Shown: piece after piece, positions 27,612 through 37,106 of the stretch
How the letters are laid out: each line of letters begins with the position of its first letter
Numbering within the stretch: position 1 is the first letter of the stretch
From: Gemmatimonadota bacterium
Lineage (GTDB): Bacteria; Gemmatimonadota; Gemmatimonadetes; Palauibacterales; Palauibacteraceae
Assembly: GCA_021295785.1 (NCBI GenBank)
Contig: JAGWBR010000007.1
Location: forward strand, 65,149-129,148
Reading direction: 5' to 3'
Length of the DNA: 64,000 nucleotides
Translations under genes and position numbers: made by a program
The notes under the pieces: generated by a model
What the model was told of the DNA's origin: nothing
The model's database searches: none
Seen by the model: only the letters and a program-made list of their open reading frames with translations

Positions 27612-29129
27612 TTAGAGGAACAGTCTCATCCGCTGTTCGAGGAGTGGACGATCCAGGATGCCGGTCACGTTGAGAACCTCGAGGTTGAATCGGCCATCGG
27701 AATTGCGCGACCACCATTCTTCTGCGAGCCAGCCAAGGTCCTCAGCGGCAATGACGGCGATATGGCTGCCGGCGCATTGGGCGGCCAGCTGCCAGACTCT
27801 GTCCATTGCGGAATCGTCAGGCTTCGCGGCAATGACCAGGAAGCAGGCAACCGGGTCACTTGCGTCGCGGATATAGCGCTTGAACTGCCTCAGGTGGGAG
27901 GGCGGAAACGTGTAGGCGGCCTCGGTGCTCTTGTTGTCCCACATCAGCACGTCTCCACTCGTCCTGCGACGCCCGCCGAACCGGATGCATCCGTCGGGGT
28001 GATCGGTCCCCGCCATTTCCATCAGCTCGAGGCCGAGCCTTGATTCGAAGAGGAACCGCGTTGCCGCCTCAAACCCGTGCTCGATATCGAGATCTTTCTT
28101 GATGATCCGGTTCGCCAGCAGGTTCTCGCGGTCGCGCCGGGCGAGTTCTGGCAGGTACTTGTAGAGTCGCTCGCCGGGAGAGGCTTCCTCCGACACTTCC
28201 TTCGTGATCAGATTGGCGAAGTAGCCGATGATTCGTCGGATTCGCTGCGCTTTGGTCCCGCTAACCGGAACGCCCGGAAGCGAGGAGCACAGCTTTTTCA
28301 GGTCCTCGGTGGACAGGATACCCAGCGCTCTGCTGGGACTCAGGCCGGAGGAGACAACCCGGCTCTTGAGTTCAGATTTCGTGCCCGAAGTGGGGATCTT
28401 CTTCTTGATCAGCGTCCGCTTCAACTGGCTAACCGTGAGGGCGTCAAGAAGCAGACCCCAGGAGTTCAGCCCGAGCTCCAGGCCGAGCGCGTCCATCACG
28501 GAAGCCCGGATTTCGTCCGGAATCACGTAGGGCGAGCCGTCGGCCTTGTTGCAATGGAAGACGATGCCCCCCCGCTGCAGCCCGTTGAGCACGTCGCGGC
28601 ACTCACTCGGCGTATGCAGGACGTTGCCGGGCTGGGGAAAATGGTTGAGCTGGGCGAGCACTATACGGAAAACCGTCTCGGACAGTCCCAAGCTGTCGCG
28701 GAGACTACGGAGCAGGTTCAGTTCGCGGAAAGTGATCAGCTCGTCGTCCAGCGCCACCCTGAGTACGTCCTTCAAAATTTCGATGCGCTCTGGGTCCTCG
28801 TAACGCAGGCTGTCGTGCACTGCGGCCGCATCGAGCACGTCTTGCTCCAAGCGGGTCAGGCTGTCGACAATATCCTGCTCGGATGCCGACCAGTCGGGAC
28901 GATTAACGAACGCCTCAAGCATCAGAATCTGCCGGATCTGGTTCTTGAAGGGACCGTCGAACTGGAGAACGGTCGTTATCCGCTTGCCGTCGGTTAGTTC
29001 CTCGACATTTCGCAGAATGATGTCCCGGGCTTGGTCTTCGTTGGGTCTCGGGAAATCCCTCGTGAAGCTGTCCACGATGCGTTGCAACGGGAGCTTCGAC
29101 ATCTGCTTGATCGCATCAGCCACTTTCAT
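27612..29129 (-). CDS. SAP-domain protein with FokI-like PD-(D/E)xK nuclease domain (putative)
   Basis: Two SAP-like helices: LTVSQLKRTLIKKKIPTSGTKSELKSRVV and LSTEDLKKLCSSLPGVPVSGTKAQRIRRII. C-terminal HPDGCIRFGGRRRTSGDVLMWDNKSTEAAYTFPPSHLRQFKRYI resembles the FokI cleavage motif PDG...VIVDTK.....Y.LP....M.RYV. ATG at 29129. Confidence 0.7.
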   Translation of the reverse strand: MKVADAIKQMSKLPLQRIVDSFTRDFPRPNEDQARDIILRNVEELTDGKRITTVLQFDGPFKNQIRQILMLEAFVNRPDWSASEQDIVDSLTRLEQDVLDAAAVHDSLRYEDPERIEILKDVLRVALDDELITFRELNLLRSLRDSLGLSETVFRIVLAQLNHFPQPGNVLHTPSECRDVLNGLQRGGIVFHCNKADGSPYVIPDEIRASVMDALGLELGLNSWGLLLDALTVSQLKRTLIKKKIPTSGTKSELKSRVVSSGLSPSRALGILSTEDLKKLCSSLPGVPVSGTKAQRIRRIIGYFANLITKEVSEEASPGERLYKYLPELARRDRENLLANRIIKKDLDIEHGFEAATRFLFESRLGLELMEMAGTDHPDGCIRFGGRRRTSGDVLMWDNKSTEAAYTFPPSHLRQFKRYIRDASDPVACFLVIAAKPDDSAMDRVWQLAAQCAGSHIAVIAAEDLGWLAEEWWSRNSDGRFNLEVLNVTGILDRPLLEQRMRLFL

Positions 29130-29306
29130 GTCTTTGCTCCGTCGTCTGATTCTCGTTCGATCCCTGCGGAGATCGGCCCGGCAAGCGAACCGATCAATCG
29201 TAGCCGGGGTGGACCGAGATCGCAAAGGTCCTTACTGGACGGACGGAATGGAAAAAACCCTACCTAAACCACTGCGCATACAGGATGCTGCGAACGCATA
29301 CGCACG

Positions 29307-30392
29307 ATGCCGACCATCATTGGGTTTTGTATGTTCGAATTGGCCCAAAACGATTCCGATTCCCAACCCAAGGACCGACCGGTGGATTACGAGTCACTTC
29401 ATGAACACCTCCACCGTCCCGGAGGCCCGTCTCCCGAGATCGCGGGCATCGTGGGCCGGATCGCCGACGCGGCGGTCGTGATTGCGGCCGAGATATCGCA
29501 GGCTGGCCTGCGCGGGCTGCTGGGCGCTAGCGGAACGTCGAACGTGCACGGCGAGGAAGTCCAGAAGTTGGATGACTTCGCGGACACAGTGCTCATGGAG
29601 TCCATGTCGCGTTGCGGGCTTGTGGCCGGGATGGCCTCCGAGGAACAGGAAGACGTGGTTCTCGCCAACCCGGACGCACGCCACGTGGTGGCGTTTGACC
29701 CGCTAGACGGCAGCTCGAATATCGATCTCAATATCTCCGTTGGCACGATCTTCTCGGTGCATCAACGCGTTTCCGCGGGAACGTCTGGGGACGTCTCCGC
29801 GGGAACGTCCGAGAGCGTCCGCGCGGAGATCGGAGACTGGCTGCAGCCCGGCCGCAGGCAAAGAACGGCCGGTTATGTGTTGTACGGTACCTCGACCATG
29901 CTGATTCTCACCACCGGTACCGGAGTGGACGGATTCACACTGGATGACAAGGGCGTTTTTCGCCTGTCGCATCCGGGCATGAAAATGCCCTTTCCGGGGA
30001 AGCGCATCTACAGCCTGAATGACGGATACGCACGCGAGTGGCTCCCCGGCCAGACGCGCCTGACCGACCGATTTCGCAGCCCGCCGCCGGACGAGCCCGC
30101 TTATTCCGCTCGATACGTGGGATCATTGGTGGCGGACTTCCACCGTACTCTGATCAGGGGGGGGATCTTCATGTATCCCGGCACCAGGAAGACCCCGGGG
30201 GGCAAGCTGAGACTTCTCTATGAACTAGCGCCGATGGCCATACTCGCTGAACAGGCGGGCGGTGCTGCCAGCGACGGTGAGCGCAGGATTCTGGACATCA
30301 ACCCGACCGCTCTCCACCAGAGGGCCCCCGTCTACATTGGAAGCCAAGCGCTTGTACGAGCGGCAGAGGAGGTACTGGCGGAGCCCCGGTAG
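29307..30392 (+). CDS. fbp: Fructose-1,6-bisphosphatase class I
   Basis: VAFDPLDGSSNIDLNISVGTIFSVHQRV...FLQPG-equivalent WLQPGRRQRTAGYVLYGTSTMLILTTG...YIGSLVADFHR-like...GGKLRLLYELAPMAILAEQAGGAASDG. Confidence 0.95.
   Translation: MPTIIGFCMFELAQNDSDSQPKDRPVDYESLHEHLHRPGGPSPEIAGIVGRIADAAVVIAAEISQAGLRGLLGASGTSNVHGEEVQKLDDFADTVLMESMSRCGLVAGMASEEQEDVVLANPDARHVVAFDPLDGSSNIDLNISVGTIFSVHQRVSAGTSGDVSAGTSESVRAEIGDWLQPGRRQRTAGYVLYGTSTMLILTTGTGVDGFTLDDKGVFRLSHPGMKMPFPGKRIYSLNDGYAREWLPGQTRLTDRFRSPPPDEPAYSARYVGSLVADFHRTLIRGGIFMYPGTRKTPGGKLRLLYELAPMAILAEQAGGAASDGERRILDINPTALHQRAPVYIGSQALVRAAEEVLAEPR
29768..29783. repeat. Interspersed palindrome, copy 11
   Basis: CGTTTCCGCGGGAACG in the fbp CDS (RVSAGTS). 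Confidence 0.93.
29791..29808. repeat. Interspersed palindrome, copy 12
   Basis: ACGTCTCCGCGGGAACGT in the fbp CDS (DVSAGTS), in tandem with copy 11. Confidence 0.9.
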
Positions 30393-30450
30393 TGTTCTGT
30401 AGGGATTGCCTGGCGGAAAGGAAGAAACTGCCGGCGCAAATAAACTGGCC

Positions 30451-30476
30451 GGGCTCGCCGGAACACCGGCGAGCCC
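30451..30476. terminator. Bidirectional hairpin between convergent fbp and TonB receptor genes
   Basis: GGGCTCGCCGG-aaca-CCGGCGAGCCC, perfect 11-bp stem between convergent stops. Confidence 0.75.
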
Positions 30477-30507
30477 GACAACGCGACTGCAAGAGGCGGG
30501 AAATTGA

Positions 30508-33500
30508 TTAGAAGTCGATCCGGGCCCCAAGCTGGATGGCCCACCTCGACAGGACGTTGTCCAGCAGGGTGATGTCGTCGACGTTCGCCACTCCGTCGTC
30601 GTTTTCGTCGCGCTGGTAGAACCGAACGATGCGGGCGCCCCTGTTCTCGTCGTAACCCTGGAACGAGAGGATCGTGTTTGCACTAAACGCAACATAGCGC
30701 TGCCGCCCCCAGTCGCCGTTGAGCATGTTGCCGACGTTAAGCATGTCGAGGGTCAACTGCATGTTCCTCCCGCCCGGCACAGGCAGATCTTGAGTGATCC
30801 GCAGGTCAAGGGTGTTCACCCACGGTTCCCGGGAAGAGTTCCGCGGTACGATCTGCCCGCGGTACTTGTAAAGCCCCGGCACCTGTTCCACGAAGCGCTG
30901 AAAATCGGCTGCGCCCCGGCATCTCTCGCAATCCGTTTCGAACAGGTAGGTGTCGTCTGCAGTGGACTCGGGGACGTAGATGAGGTCGTTGAACCTACGG
31001 CCGTCGTTGTTCGCGTCCCCGGAATAGGTCCAGTTGAACGGACGACCTGCCCGGCTCTCAAGGAAGGCCGCGACCTGTGTGCCAAACCCTTCCTTCCACT
31101 CGAACTGACGTGACAGAGATGCGACCAAGCGGTGCTTGATCTCGTAATCAGCGGTCCCCGGTCCAGGGTTGTTCGGATCCATGCCGATCTCGTTGTACTG
31201 GAAGTTCGAGATCGCACGACTCGAAGCCCCGCTGTTCACGTCGGTCGCGTCGGTAAGCGTGTAGGCGACGGAACCGACTAATCCGGGCAGGAGCGACGTG
31301 CCGGCGTCCTTGGAAAGTTCAACCGTCCACTGGACCTGGCGCCCCTCATCGGTGTTGGTCAGCAAGAAAACGCCAGGAGAAAAGGCCGGATCGGCGGCGG
31401 CGTCGGAGAACATCATGCGACCGTCAACCGACGTTCCCTCGGGAACGATGCTGAGGTCCTTGTACAGAATGTCATTGACGTTCTGGGTGTAGATCCCCTC
31501 GAGGGTAAGGACCATCCCCGGCGAGAACTCCCGGTCGACGGCCAGGGACGTCCGCCACGCCTGGGGGAACTTGAAGTTCGTGTCGGTGATGTTCACTTCG
31601 GTGGTTGACGCGACACCGTCGGCTTCCACCGGATCGGCGCTGTTGGTGAAACTTGGCACGCCGCATCCGCGCCAGATACGGCAATCGATGCGGGTGAAGT
31701 CCAGGCCGGTGTTGGAGAACTGGTTGGAAATCCACACAAAGGGATTGCGCCCAGTGAAGACGCCTGTTCCGCCGCGCACCTGCCAGCTCCGGTCATCGTT
31801 CAACGCCGCATTGAACCCAAGCCGCGGAGACAGAAGGACGACGCCGCTCGGGACCTCGCTGGTCGAATAACCAGGGAAGGCCGCGGCGAAGTCCGAGTTT
31901 TCCCCCGGCTTGTCAGAAAACACCGGGATATCGGCGCGAACACCCGCCTGGAAGTTCACGCGATCATTGATCTCGACCCGGTCCTGCACGTAGAACCCGA
32001 GCTGCATGGCGCTCCACTCGACCCTGGGGTACTCCTCGTCCAAACGCGAGATCGACGCCCGGTACCTGCTGGCGTTCCCCGCCGCGTAGTCTTCGATGGA
32101 ATCGAATGTCCACTGCCCGTAGGCATCCTGAATGAACAGGTTCTGGAAACTGAAGAACTCGTTGTGCGTCCCGAGAGTGATTGTGTGACTGCCCTTGAAC
32201 AGGGTGAAGTCGTTGGTGACCTCGAACACGTCCTGATGGACGGCGTTCTGCTGAGAGAATCGTTCGATTCCCAGCTCCACGCTCTCCCCGTCCTCCCCGA
32301 CAATGATTGAGACTTCAGGATAGGGGTCGCTGACGGGCGTCCGGTTGTCGCGCTGCCGCTGGTAGGCGACCCGGAGCATGTTCTGGGCGTTCGCCCCGAT
32401 CCGCGTGTCGAGCTGCGCCACGCTGGAATTGGAAACGGCGCCAAAGTCATACCCCTGTGTCGGCAGGCCGATGGTGCCGTCTTGGCCGCCGTCGCGAGTG
32501 ATCCCGCGCTCGGAAACGGCGTCCACCATGTTGTGGCGCACAGTCAGGTGATTGTCTTCTGACAAATTGAAGTCAAGTCGGGCGAAGAGTTTGAGGTCAT
32601 TGGTGGCGCGCGCCAACTCTTCTTCAAAAGAACCCGGATCGTAGCCGTAGGTGGACTTCGAAATATCGATGATTCGGGCCATGTCGTCGGCGGAAATGCC
32701 CAAAATGTTGGCCTGCGAGCTGCCCAGCAGCCCAATCGCAAGCGGCCGGCCGGTCTGCTTCAATTCACCACTGACAAAAAAGTGCGCCTTGTCGGCCACG
32801 ATGGGGCCGCCGACTCGGAATCCGGTCTGCATCTCGCCGAAATCCGCAGGCTCGTCAACCGTCCCGTCCGGCAGGCTCAACCCGCCAACGAAACTGTTGT
32901 TTCGGCCGAAGAAATAGGCGGAGCCGTCGAACTCGTTGGTGCCCGACCGAGTGACGATGTTGACCGAACCCCCGGTGAAACCGCCCTGCCGGATGTCAAA
33001 CGGCGCGACCGCGACCTGGAATGCCTGGACCGCGTCCAGCGAAATCGGCTGCGAATTGGCCTGTCCGCCCGGCGTGCCGCTGTCCGGGAGACCGAAAACG
33101 TCGTTCAGGATGGCCCCATCAACCTGGATGTTGTTGTAGCGATTGTTCTTCCCCCCGATGCTCACGCCGCCGATGTTCTCGGAAGAGCCAATGTTGGTGC
33201 CGATGGCGTATGGAGAAAACCGCGCGAAGTCCTGAACGCTCCGGTTGATCGTGGGGAAGCCCTCAATCTCTTCGGTGTTGACGTCCCTCTGCGGACCGTT
33301 CCGCTCGCCGGACAGAAACGCGCGTCGTTCGACGATAACGGTGACACCTTCCAGCTGGACCGCCTCCTCGGCCAGCAGGACATCCACACGGCGATCCTCG
33401 CCCAGGGCGAGCACCAGCCCCTCAACCGCCTCGGCCCCGTATCCGACCAGACTTACGGAAACGGTGTAGGGACCACCTACCCGCAGGCCCCGCAAGTTGT

Positions 33501-33726
33501 AGCGACCGTCGCTCCGGGTCACGGTGGAGTAGGTACTGCCGCTCGGCTCGTGGACCGCGCTGACCGTCGCTCCAATGATCGCGGCCATGGTTTGCCCGGT
33601 TACCCGGCCGTTAAGCCCGGCCGTCGTGACTCCCTGGGCCGCCAGGCCGGCTGCACCGAGAAACAGGGAGGCGGCAGGTGCCATGACGGCAATTGCCAAG
33701 CGTCGCCCCTCAGGTGGTCGTTGCAT
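30508..33726 (-). CDS. TonB-dependent receptor with carboxypeptidase regulatory-like domain
   Basis: AGLNGRVTGQTMAAIIGATVSAVHEPSGSTYSTVTRSDGRYNLRGLRVGGPYTVSVSLVGYG; NNRYNNIQVDGAILNDVFGLPDSGTPGGQ; long beta-barrel C-terminus. Confidence 0.9.
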   Translation of the reverse strand: MQRPPEGRRLAIAVMAPAASLFLGAAGLAAQGVTTAGLNGRVTGQTMAAIIGATVSAVHEPSGSTYSTVTRSDGRYNLRGLRVGGPYTVSVSLVGYGAEAVEGLVLALGEDRRVDVLLAEEAVQLEGVTVIVERRAFLSGERNGPQRDVNTEEIEGFPTINRSVQDFARFSPYAIGTNIGSSENIGGVSIGGKNNRYNNIQVDGAILNDVFGLPDSGTPGGQANSQPISLDAVQAFQVAVAPFDIRQGGFTGGSVNIVTRSGTNEFDGSAYFFGRNNSFVGGLSLPDGTVDEPADFGEMQTGFRVGGPIVADKAHFFVSGELKQTGRPLAIGLLGSSQANILGISADDMARIIDISKSTYGYDPGSFEEELARATNDLKLFARLDFNLSEDNHLTVRHNMVDAVSERGITRDGGQDGTIGLPTQGYDFGAVSNSSVAQLDTRIGANAQNMLRVAYQRQRDNRTPVSDPYPEVSIIVGEDGESVELGIERFSQQNAVHQDVFEVTNDFTLFKGSHTITLGTHNEFFSFQNLFIQDAYGQWTFDSIEDYAAGNASRYRASISRLDEEYPRVEWSAMQLGFYVQDRVEINDRVNFQAGVRADIPVFSDKPGENSDFAAAFPGYSTSEVPSGVVLLSPRLGFNAALNDDRSWQVRGGTGVFTGRNPFVWISNQFSNTGLDFTRIDCRIWRGCGVPSFTNSADPVEADGVASTTEVNITDTNFKFPQAWRTSLAVDREFSPGMVLTLEGIYTQNVNDILYKDLSIVPEGTSVDGRMMFSDAAADPAFSPGVFLLTNTDEGRQVQWTVELSKDAGTSLLPGLVGSVAYTLTDATDVNSGASSRAISNFQYNEIGMDPNNPGPGTADYEIKHRLVASLSRQFEWKEGFGTQVAAFLESRAGRPFNWTYSGDANNDGRRFNDLIYVPESTADDTYLFETDCERCRGAADFQRFVEQVPGLYKYRGQIVPRNSSREPWVNTLDLRITQDLPVPGGRNMQLTLDMLNVGNMLNGDWGRQRYVAFSANTILSFQGYDENRGARIVRFYQRDENDDGVANVDDITLLDNVLSRWAIQLGARIDF
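31432..31447. repeat. Degenerate palindrome-like site
   Basis: CGTTCCCTCGGGAACG in the TonB receptor CDS (VPEGTS); may be coincidental. Confidence 0.4.
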
Positions 33727-34008
33727 GCTTGATTTTCTCCTAATGGGTATTAGTGGATTGAAAAAACGACAGTACATGCTGCCAGCGCAACCTGGCCGCT
33801 GGGCCCGTGCACATGAGAATCGGCAGATCTTCCAAGAACACGACTGCAAATCCGGCTCACGTGTGAGCGCTCCAAGACTCCGGCGGCCGTTTGCGGGTGC
33901 CCGAGCGAAGAAAAACCCTTGACAGGCGCGCTCGGCGCCGGAGGGAATGCTACCTCCCTCCGGTCACCCAAATCTAACATCCTGAGAGACGTAGGACGGT
34001 CTCGCCGG

Positions 34009-35628
34009 TCATGGCCCGCCGATATCGGTCCACCTTGGTTCCGACGGAATCGGGAGCGGCCGCGGTTGTTGCTGCAGGTATGCAATCAGCGCATCAAGGT
34101 CCACCAGATCCAGGCGCTCTACGTTGGCGGCGTCCAACAATGCGGTGTACCCGCTGCCGCCTTCCGCCAGGAAGTTGTTAACAGCCATTCGGTACATGCG
34201 TGTCGGTTCGACTTCAAGTCCGTCGGGCCCTGCCGCACTGATGATTCTGGAGCCGCGCGCGGCCGCCTGGTCATAGACGACTTCAACACCGCTGATTTGC
34301 AGGTCCAGCCCGTCTTCACGGATCCCCTGCTCGAGCGTGCGGAGCAGCGTTTCACCGGACACGTCCAAGATCTGCATCGTGTTCCCGAATGGCTGCAGCT
34401 CGAACAGGTCGCGGAAAGTCACGGGGCCGGCCCCAAGCGGGCGGCGGATGCCGCCGTTGTTGGTGATGGCGATGTCCGCACCGGTCAGCGCCCGCTGGGC
34501 ATCGGCAATGATCCGTCCGATGGCGAACCCGCCCCTCCGGGGCTTGGGCAGGCTGGCCTCCAACTCGGTCACAACCCGGGCAGCGATCTCCTCGACCGTG
34601 GCCGCATATTCTGCGACAACTGCCGCTACGGCCGAGTCCGCAGCGATCTCGTCGGCGTATGTCTGAACGATCTCGGACGTTCCCGCGGAAACGTCTCCGC
34701 CCGCGGCGCGCCGGATCTCGCCGAGTCCGAAGGCAGTGCTGTTTGCCCAGGCCTGAACTACCGGAACCGGTCCGTGCGGCGTTTTGACTTCCGTCATTAG
34801 TCTGGAATGGGTGTGCCCGGTCACCGCGTAGTCGAACCTCTCGGTGACCGCGGACAGTTCCTGAAGAGCTTCCCCCGAACAGGCGTCGGCGTTGCAGAAC
34901 GCCCCTTCATGCATCACGGCCACGACAAAATCAGCTCCGGCGGCCCGCACCTCCGGGATGTAGCGGTCCAGGGCCCCGGCAATCGACCGGAAATCGTAAG
35001 CCGCGACCATGGAGGGAAGGGCGGACGTAGGAGTTGAAGTTGTTGTGGCCCCGACAAACCCCACCCGCACTCCGTCCTTTTCGACGATTGTCCACGGGTC
35101 CAGCCATTCTGGATGCCGGTCAGTCCCCTTCACGAACACGTTGGCGCCCAAGACGGGGAACTCGGCCTGGCGCATTCTCTCGCGCAGTACTTCCTCGCCC
35201 CAGTCCCACTCGTGGTTGCCGAGAGCCGCTACGTCGTAACCCACGGCATTCATTGCAGCGATCGTGGCTTCGCCGCCGGTGAAGTTGGACAGCAGCGTGC
35301 CCTGCATCATGTCGCCCCCGGAAACCACGAAGACCGGGCAATCAGGATCTTCGAGCGCTGCCTGCCGAACGTACCCGGCCATGACGGCGGAGCCGCCGAC
35401 CAGTCTCCCCTCTGACCAGGGTTGCTCGGAGGCCAACAGTTGACCGTGCAGGTCGTTCGTAGAGAAGATCTGGGCGCATGCGGGCGGAGTGGCGGCGGCC
35501 CCCTCCGGGAGCTGGTCCGCGTTCCCGCGGGAACGCCCACAGGAGAAAACAGCGAGGACAGTTGTTGCGCTCAGCGCCAATCCCAGGCCGCGGGCCATTT
35601 GGTGCGCGCCGAGAGCCGGGCCGGTCAT
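34009..35628 (-). CDS. 5'-nucleotidase / metallophosphatase (UshA-like), lipoprotein
   Basis: Lipobox LAVFSC; AQIFSTNDLHGQLLASEQPW...VVSGGDMMQGTLLSNFTGGEATIAAMNAVGYDVAALGNHEWDWG...AITNNGGIRRPLGAGPVTFRDLFELQPFGN. Confidence 0.9.
   Translation of the reverse strand: MTGPALGAHQMARGLGLALSATTVLAVFSCGRSRGNADQLPEGAAATPPACAQIFSTNDLHGQLLASEQPWSEGRLVGGSAVMAGYVRQAALEDPDCPVFVVSGGDMMQGTLLSNFTGGEATIAAMNAVGYDVAALGNHEWDWGEEVLRERMRQAEFPVLGANVFVKGTDRHPEWLDPWTIVEKDGVRVGFVGATTTSTPTSALPSMVAAYDFRSIAGALDRYIPEVRAAGADFVVAVMHEGAFCNADACSGEALQELSAVTERFDYAVTGHTHSRLMTEVKTPHGPVPVVQAWANSTAFGLGEIRRAAGGDVSAGTSEIVQTYADEIAADSAVAAVVAEYAATVEEIAARVVTELEASLPKPRRGGFAIGRIIADAQRALTGADIAITNNGGIRRPLGAGPVTFRDLFELQPFGNTMQILDVSGETLLRTLEQGIREDGLDLQISGVEVVYDQAAARGSRIISAAGPDGLEVEPTRMYRMAVNNFLAEGGSGYTALLDAANVERLDLVDLDALIAYLQQQPRPLPIPSEPRWTDIGGP
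34677..34694. repeat. Interspersed palindrome, copy 13
   Basis: ACGTTCCCGCGGAAACGT in the 5'-nucleotidase CDS (DVSAGTS on the coding strand). Confidence 0.92.
35519..35536. repeat. Interspersed palindrome, copy 14
   Basis: GCGTTCCCGCGGGAACGC directly after the 5'-nucleotidase lipobox Cys (C-GRSRGNA). Confidence 0.93.
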
Positions 35629-37106
35629 GAGAGCTCGTCAAGTTGCAGCTGCATGGCGTCGGCTTCCTCCGCGTCCATGTCGGTGAGGGGCGCGGGGTAG
35701 TTGCCCGACCAGCATGCGGTGCAGAAGGGCCCGTGATCGCTAACAGCGTCTTGCATGCCCTCCATGGTCAGGTAACCCAGCGAATCGGCACCGAGGCGGT
35801 CGGCGATTTCTTCAACGGAGCGGCTTGACCCGATCAACTCCTCGCGCGTGGGCATGTCAATGCCGTAGTAGCAGGGGAATTTGACTGGCGGGGAAGCGAT
35901 GCGGAGGTGGACCTCTTCCGCACCGGCAATGCGCAGGAGTGAGATCAGACCACGACTCGTGGTTCCGCGTACCAGAGAGTCGTCCACCACAACCAAACGC
36001 CTCCCTTCAACGAGCGATCCGACCGGGTTGTATTTGACCCGCACCCGGAAATCCCGATCCGCCTGGGACGGTTGGATGAACGTACGCCCGACGTAATGGT
36101 TCCGGATCAGCGCCAACTCGAACGGTAGCCCGCTCTCTTCAGAATAGCCGAGCGCGGCCGAATTGGCGGAGTCGGGCACCGCCACCACGCAGTCCGCATC
36201 AACCGGATGCTCCTTGGCGAGCTGTTTCCCGAATGCCCGCCTGGCGGTGTTGACACTCGCGCCCCACACGACCGAATCGGGCCGGGAGAAGTAGACCAAT
36301 TCGAACAGACACGCGCTTCGGGGGGCAGGTCGGAGGGGCCGGAGGCTCTGCACCTTTCCGTCGCGGATGCGTACGACTTCGCCCGGTTCAATCTCCCGAA
36401 CGAATTCGGCGCCGATCATGTCCAGCGCGCAGGTCTCCGAGACGACAACCGCCGCCTCGCCGAGCCGTCCCAGCACCAGTGGCCTGAAGCCCCGCGCGTC
36501 GCGAGCAGCGTAGAGTGTGTCGCCGATGGCCATCACCAGGGCGAACGCCCCCTGCACCTGCGTCAGTGCGTCGTCAACCCGCCCTTCTTCATCAAGGTGG
36601 CGAGAACGAGCGAAGAGATGCACCAGAGTCTCGGAGTCAACCTCAGTCTGGAAAATGGAGCCGTCCCGAGCCAGGGAGCGCCGCAACGTGGCGGCATTCG
36701 TGAGGGTCCCGTTATGGGCCACCACCAACGGGGACCCCCGGAAATCCACCACCAGCGGCTGGGCGTTCCGCTGATGAGATTCTCCCGAGGTTGAATAACG
36801 TGTGTGCCCGACAGCGACTCTGCCCTTGAGGCCTTCCAGCACCTCAGGGTCGAAGGCGTCCGCCACCAGTCCCATGGCCTTCTTCACGTGGCAGCGCCCG
36901 CCGGAGTCCATACTGACCACCCCGGCCGATTCCTGGCCGCGGTGTTGCAGCGCGTAGAGGGCCAGAAAAACGAGGTTCGCGGCCTCCTTGGCACCACTAA
37001 CCGCAGCGACCCCGCAAGCCTCCCGCAGCCCGGTTGCGGGCCGAAAATTCTCCAAAGATGTTTCCGCGGGAACGTCTGGAGACGGGATCACGTCGAGGTG
37101 TTTCAC
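35625..37106 (-). CDS. purF: Amidophosphoribosyltransferase
   Basis: [38 protein letters not shown]...[54 protein letters not shown]. Confidence 0.95.
   Translation of the reverse strand: MKHLDVIPSPDVPAETSLENFRPATGLREACGVAAVSGAKEAANLVFLALYALQHRGQESAGVVSMDSGGRCHVKKAMGLVADAFDPEVLEGLKGRVAVGHTRYSTSGESHQRNAQPLVVDFRGSPLVVAHNGTLTNAATLRRSLARDGSIFQTEVDSETLVHLFARSRHLDEEGRVDDALTQVQGAFALVMAIGDTLYAARDARGFRPLVLGRLGEAAVVVSETCALDMIGAEFVREIEPGEVVRIRDGKVQSLRPLRPAPRSACLFELVYFSRPDSVVWGASVNTARRAFGKQLAKEHPVDADCVVAVPDSANSAALGYSEESGLPFELALIRNHYVGRTFIQPSQADRDFRVRVKYNPVGSLVEGRRLVVVDDSLVRGTTSRGLISLLRIAGAEEVHLRIASPPVKFPCYYGIDMPTREELIGSSRSVEEIADRLGADSLGYLTMEGMQDAVSDHGPFCTACWSGNYPAPLTDMDAEEADAMQLQLDELS
37060..37073. repeat. 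Interspersed palindrome, copy 15
   Basis: GTTTCCGCGGGAAC in the purF N-terminus (DVPAETS). Confidence 0.88.
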
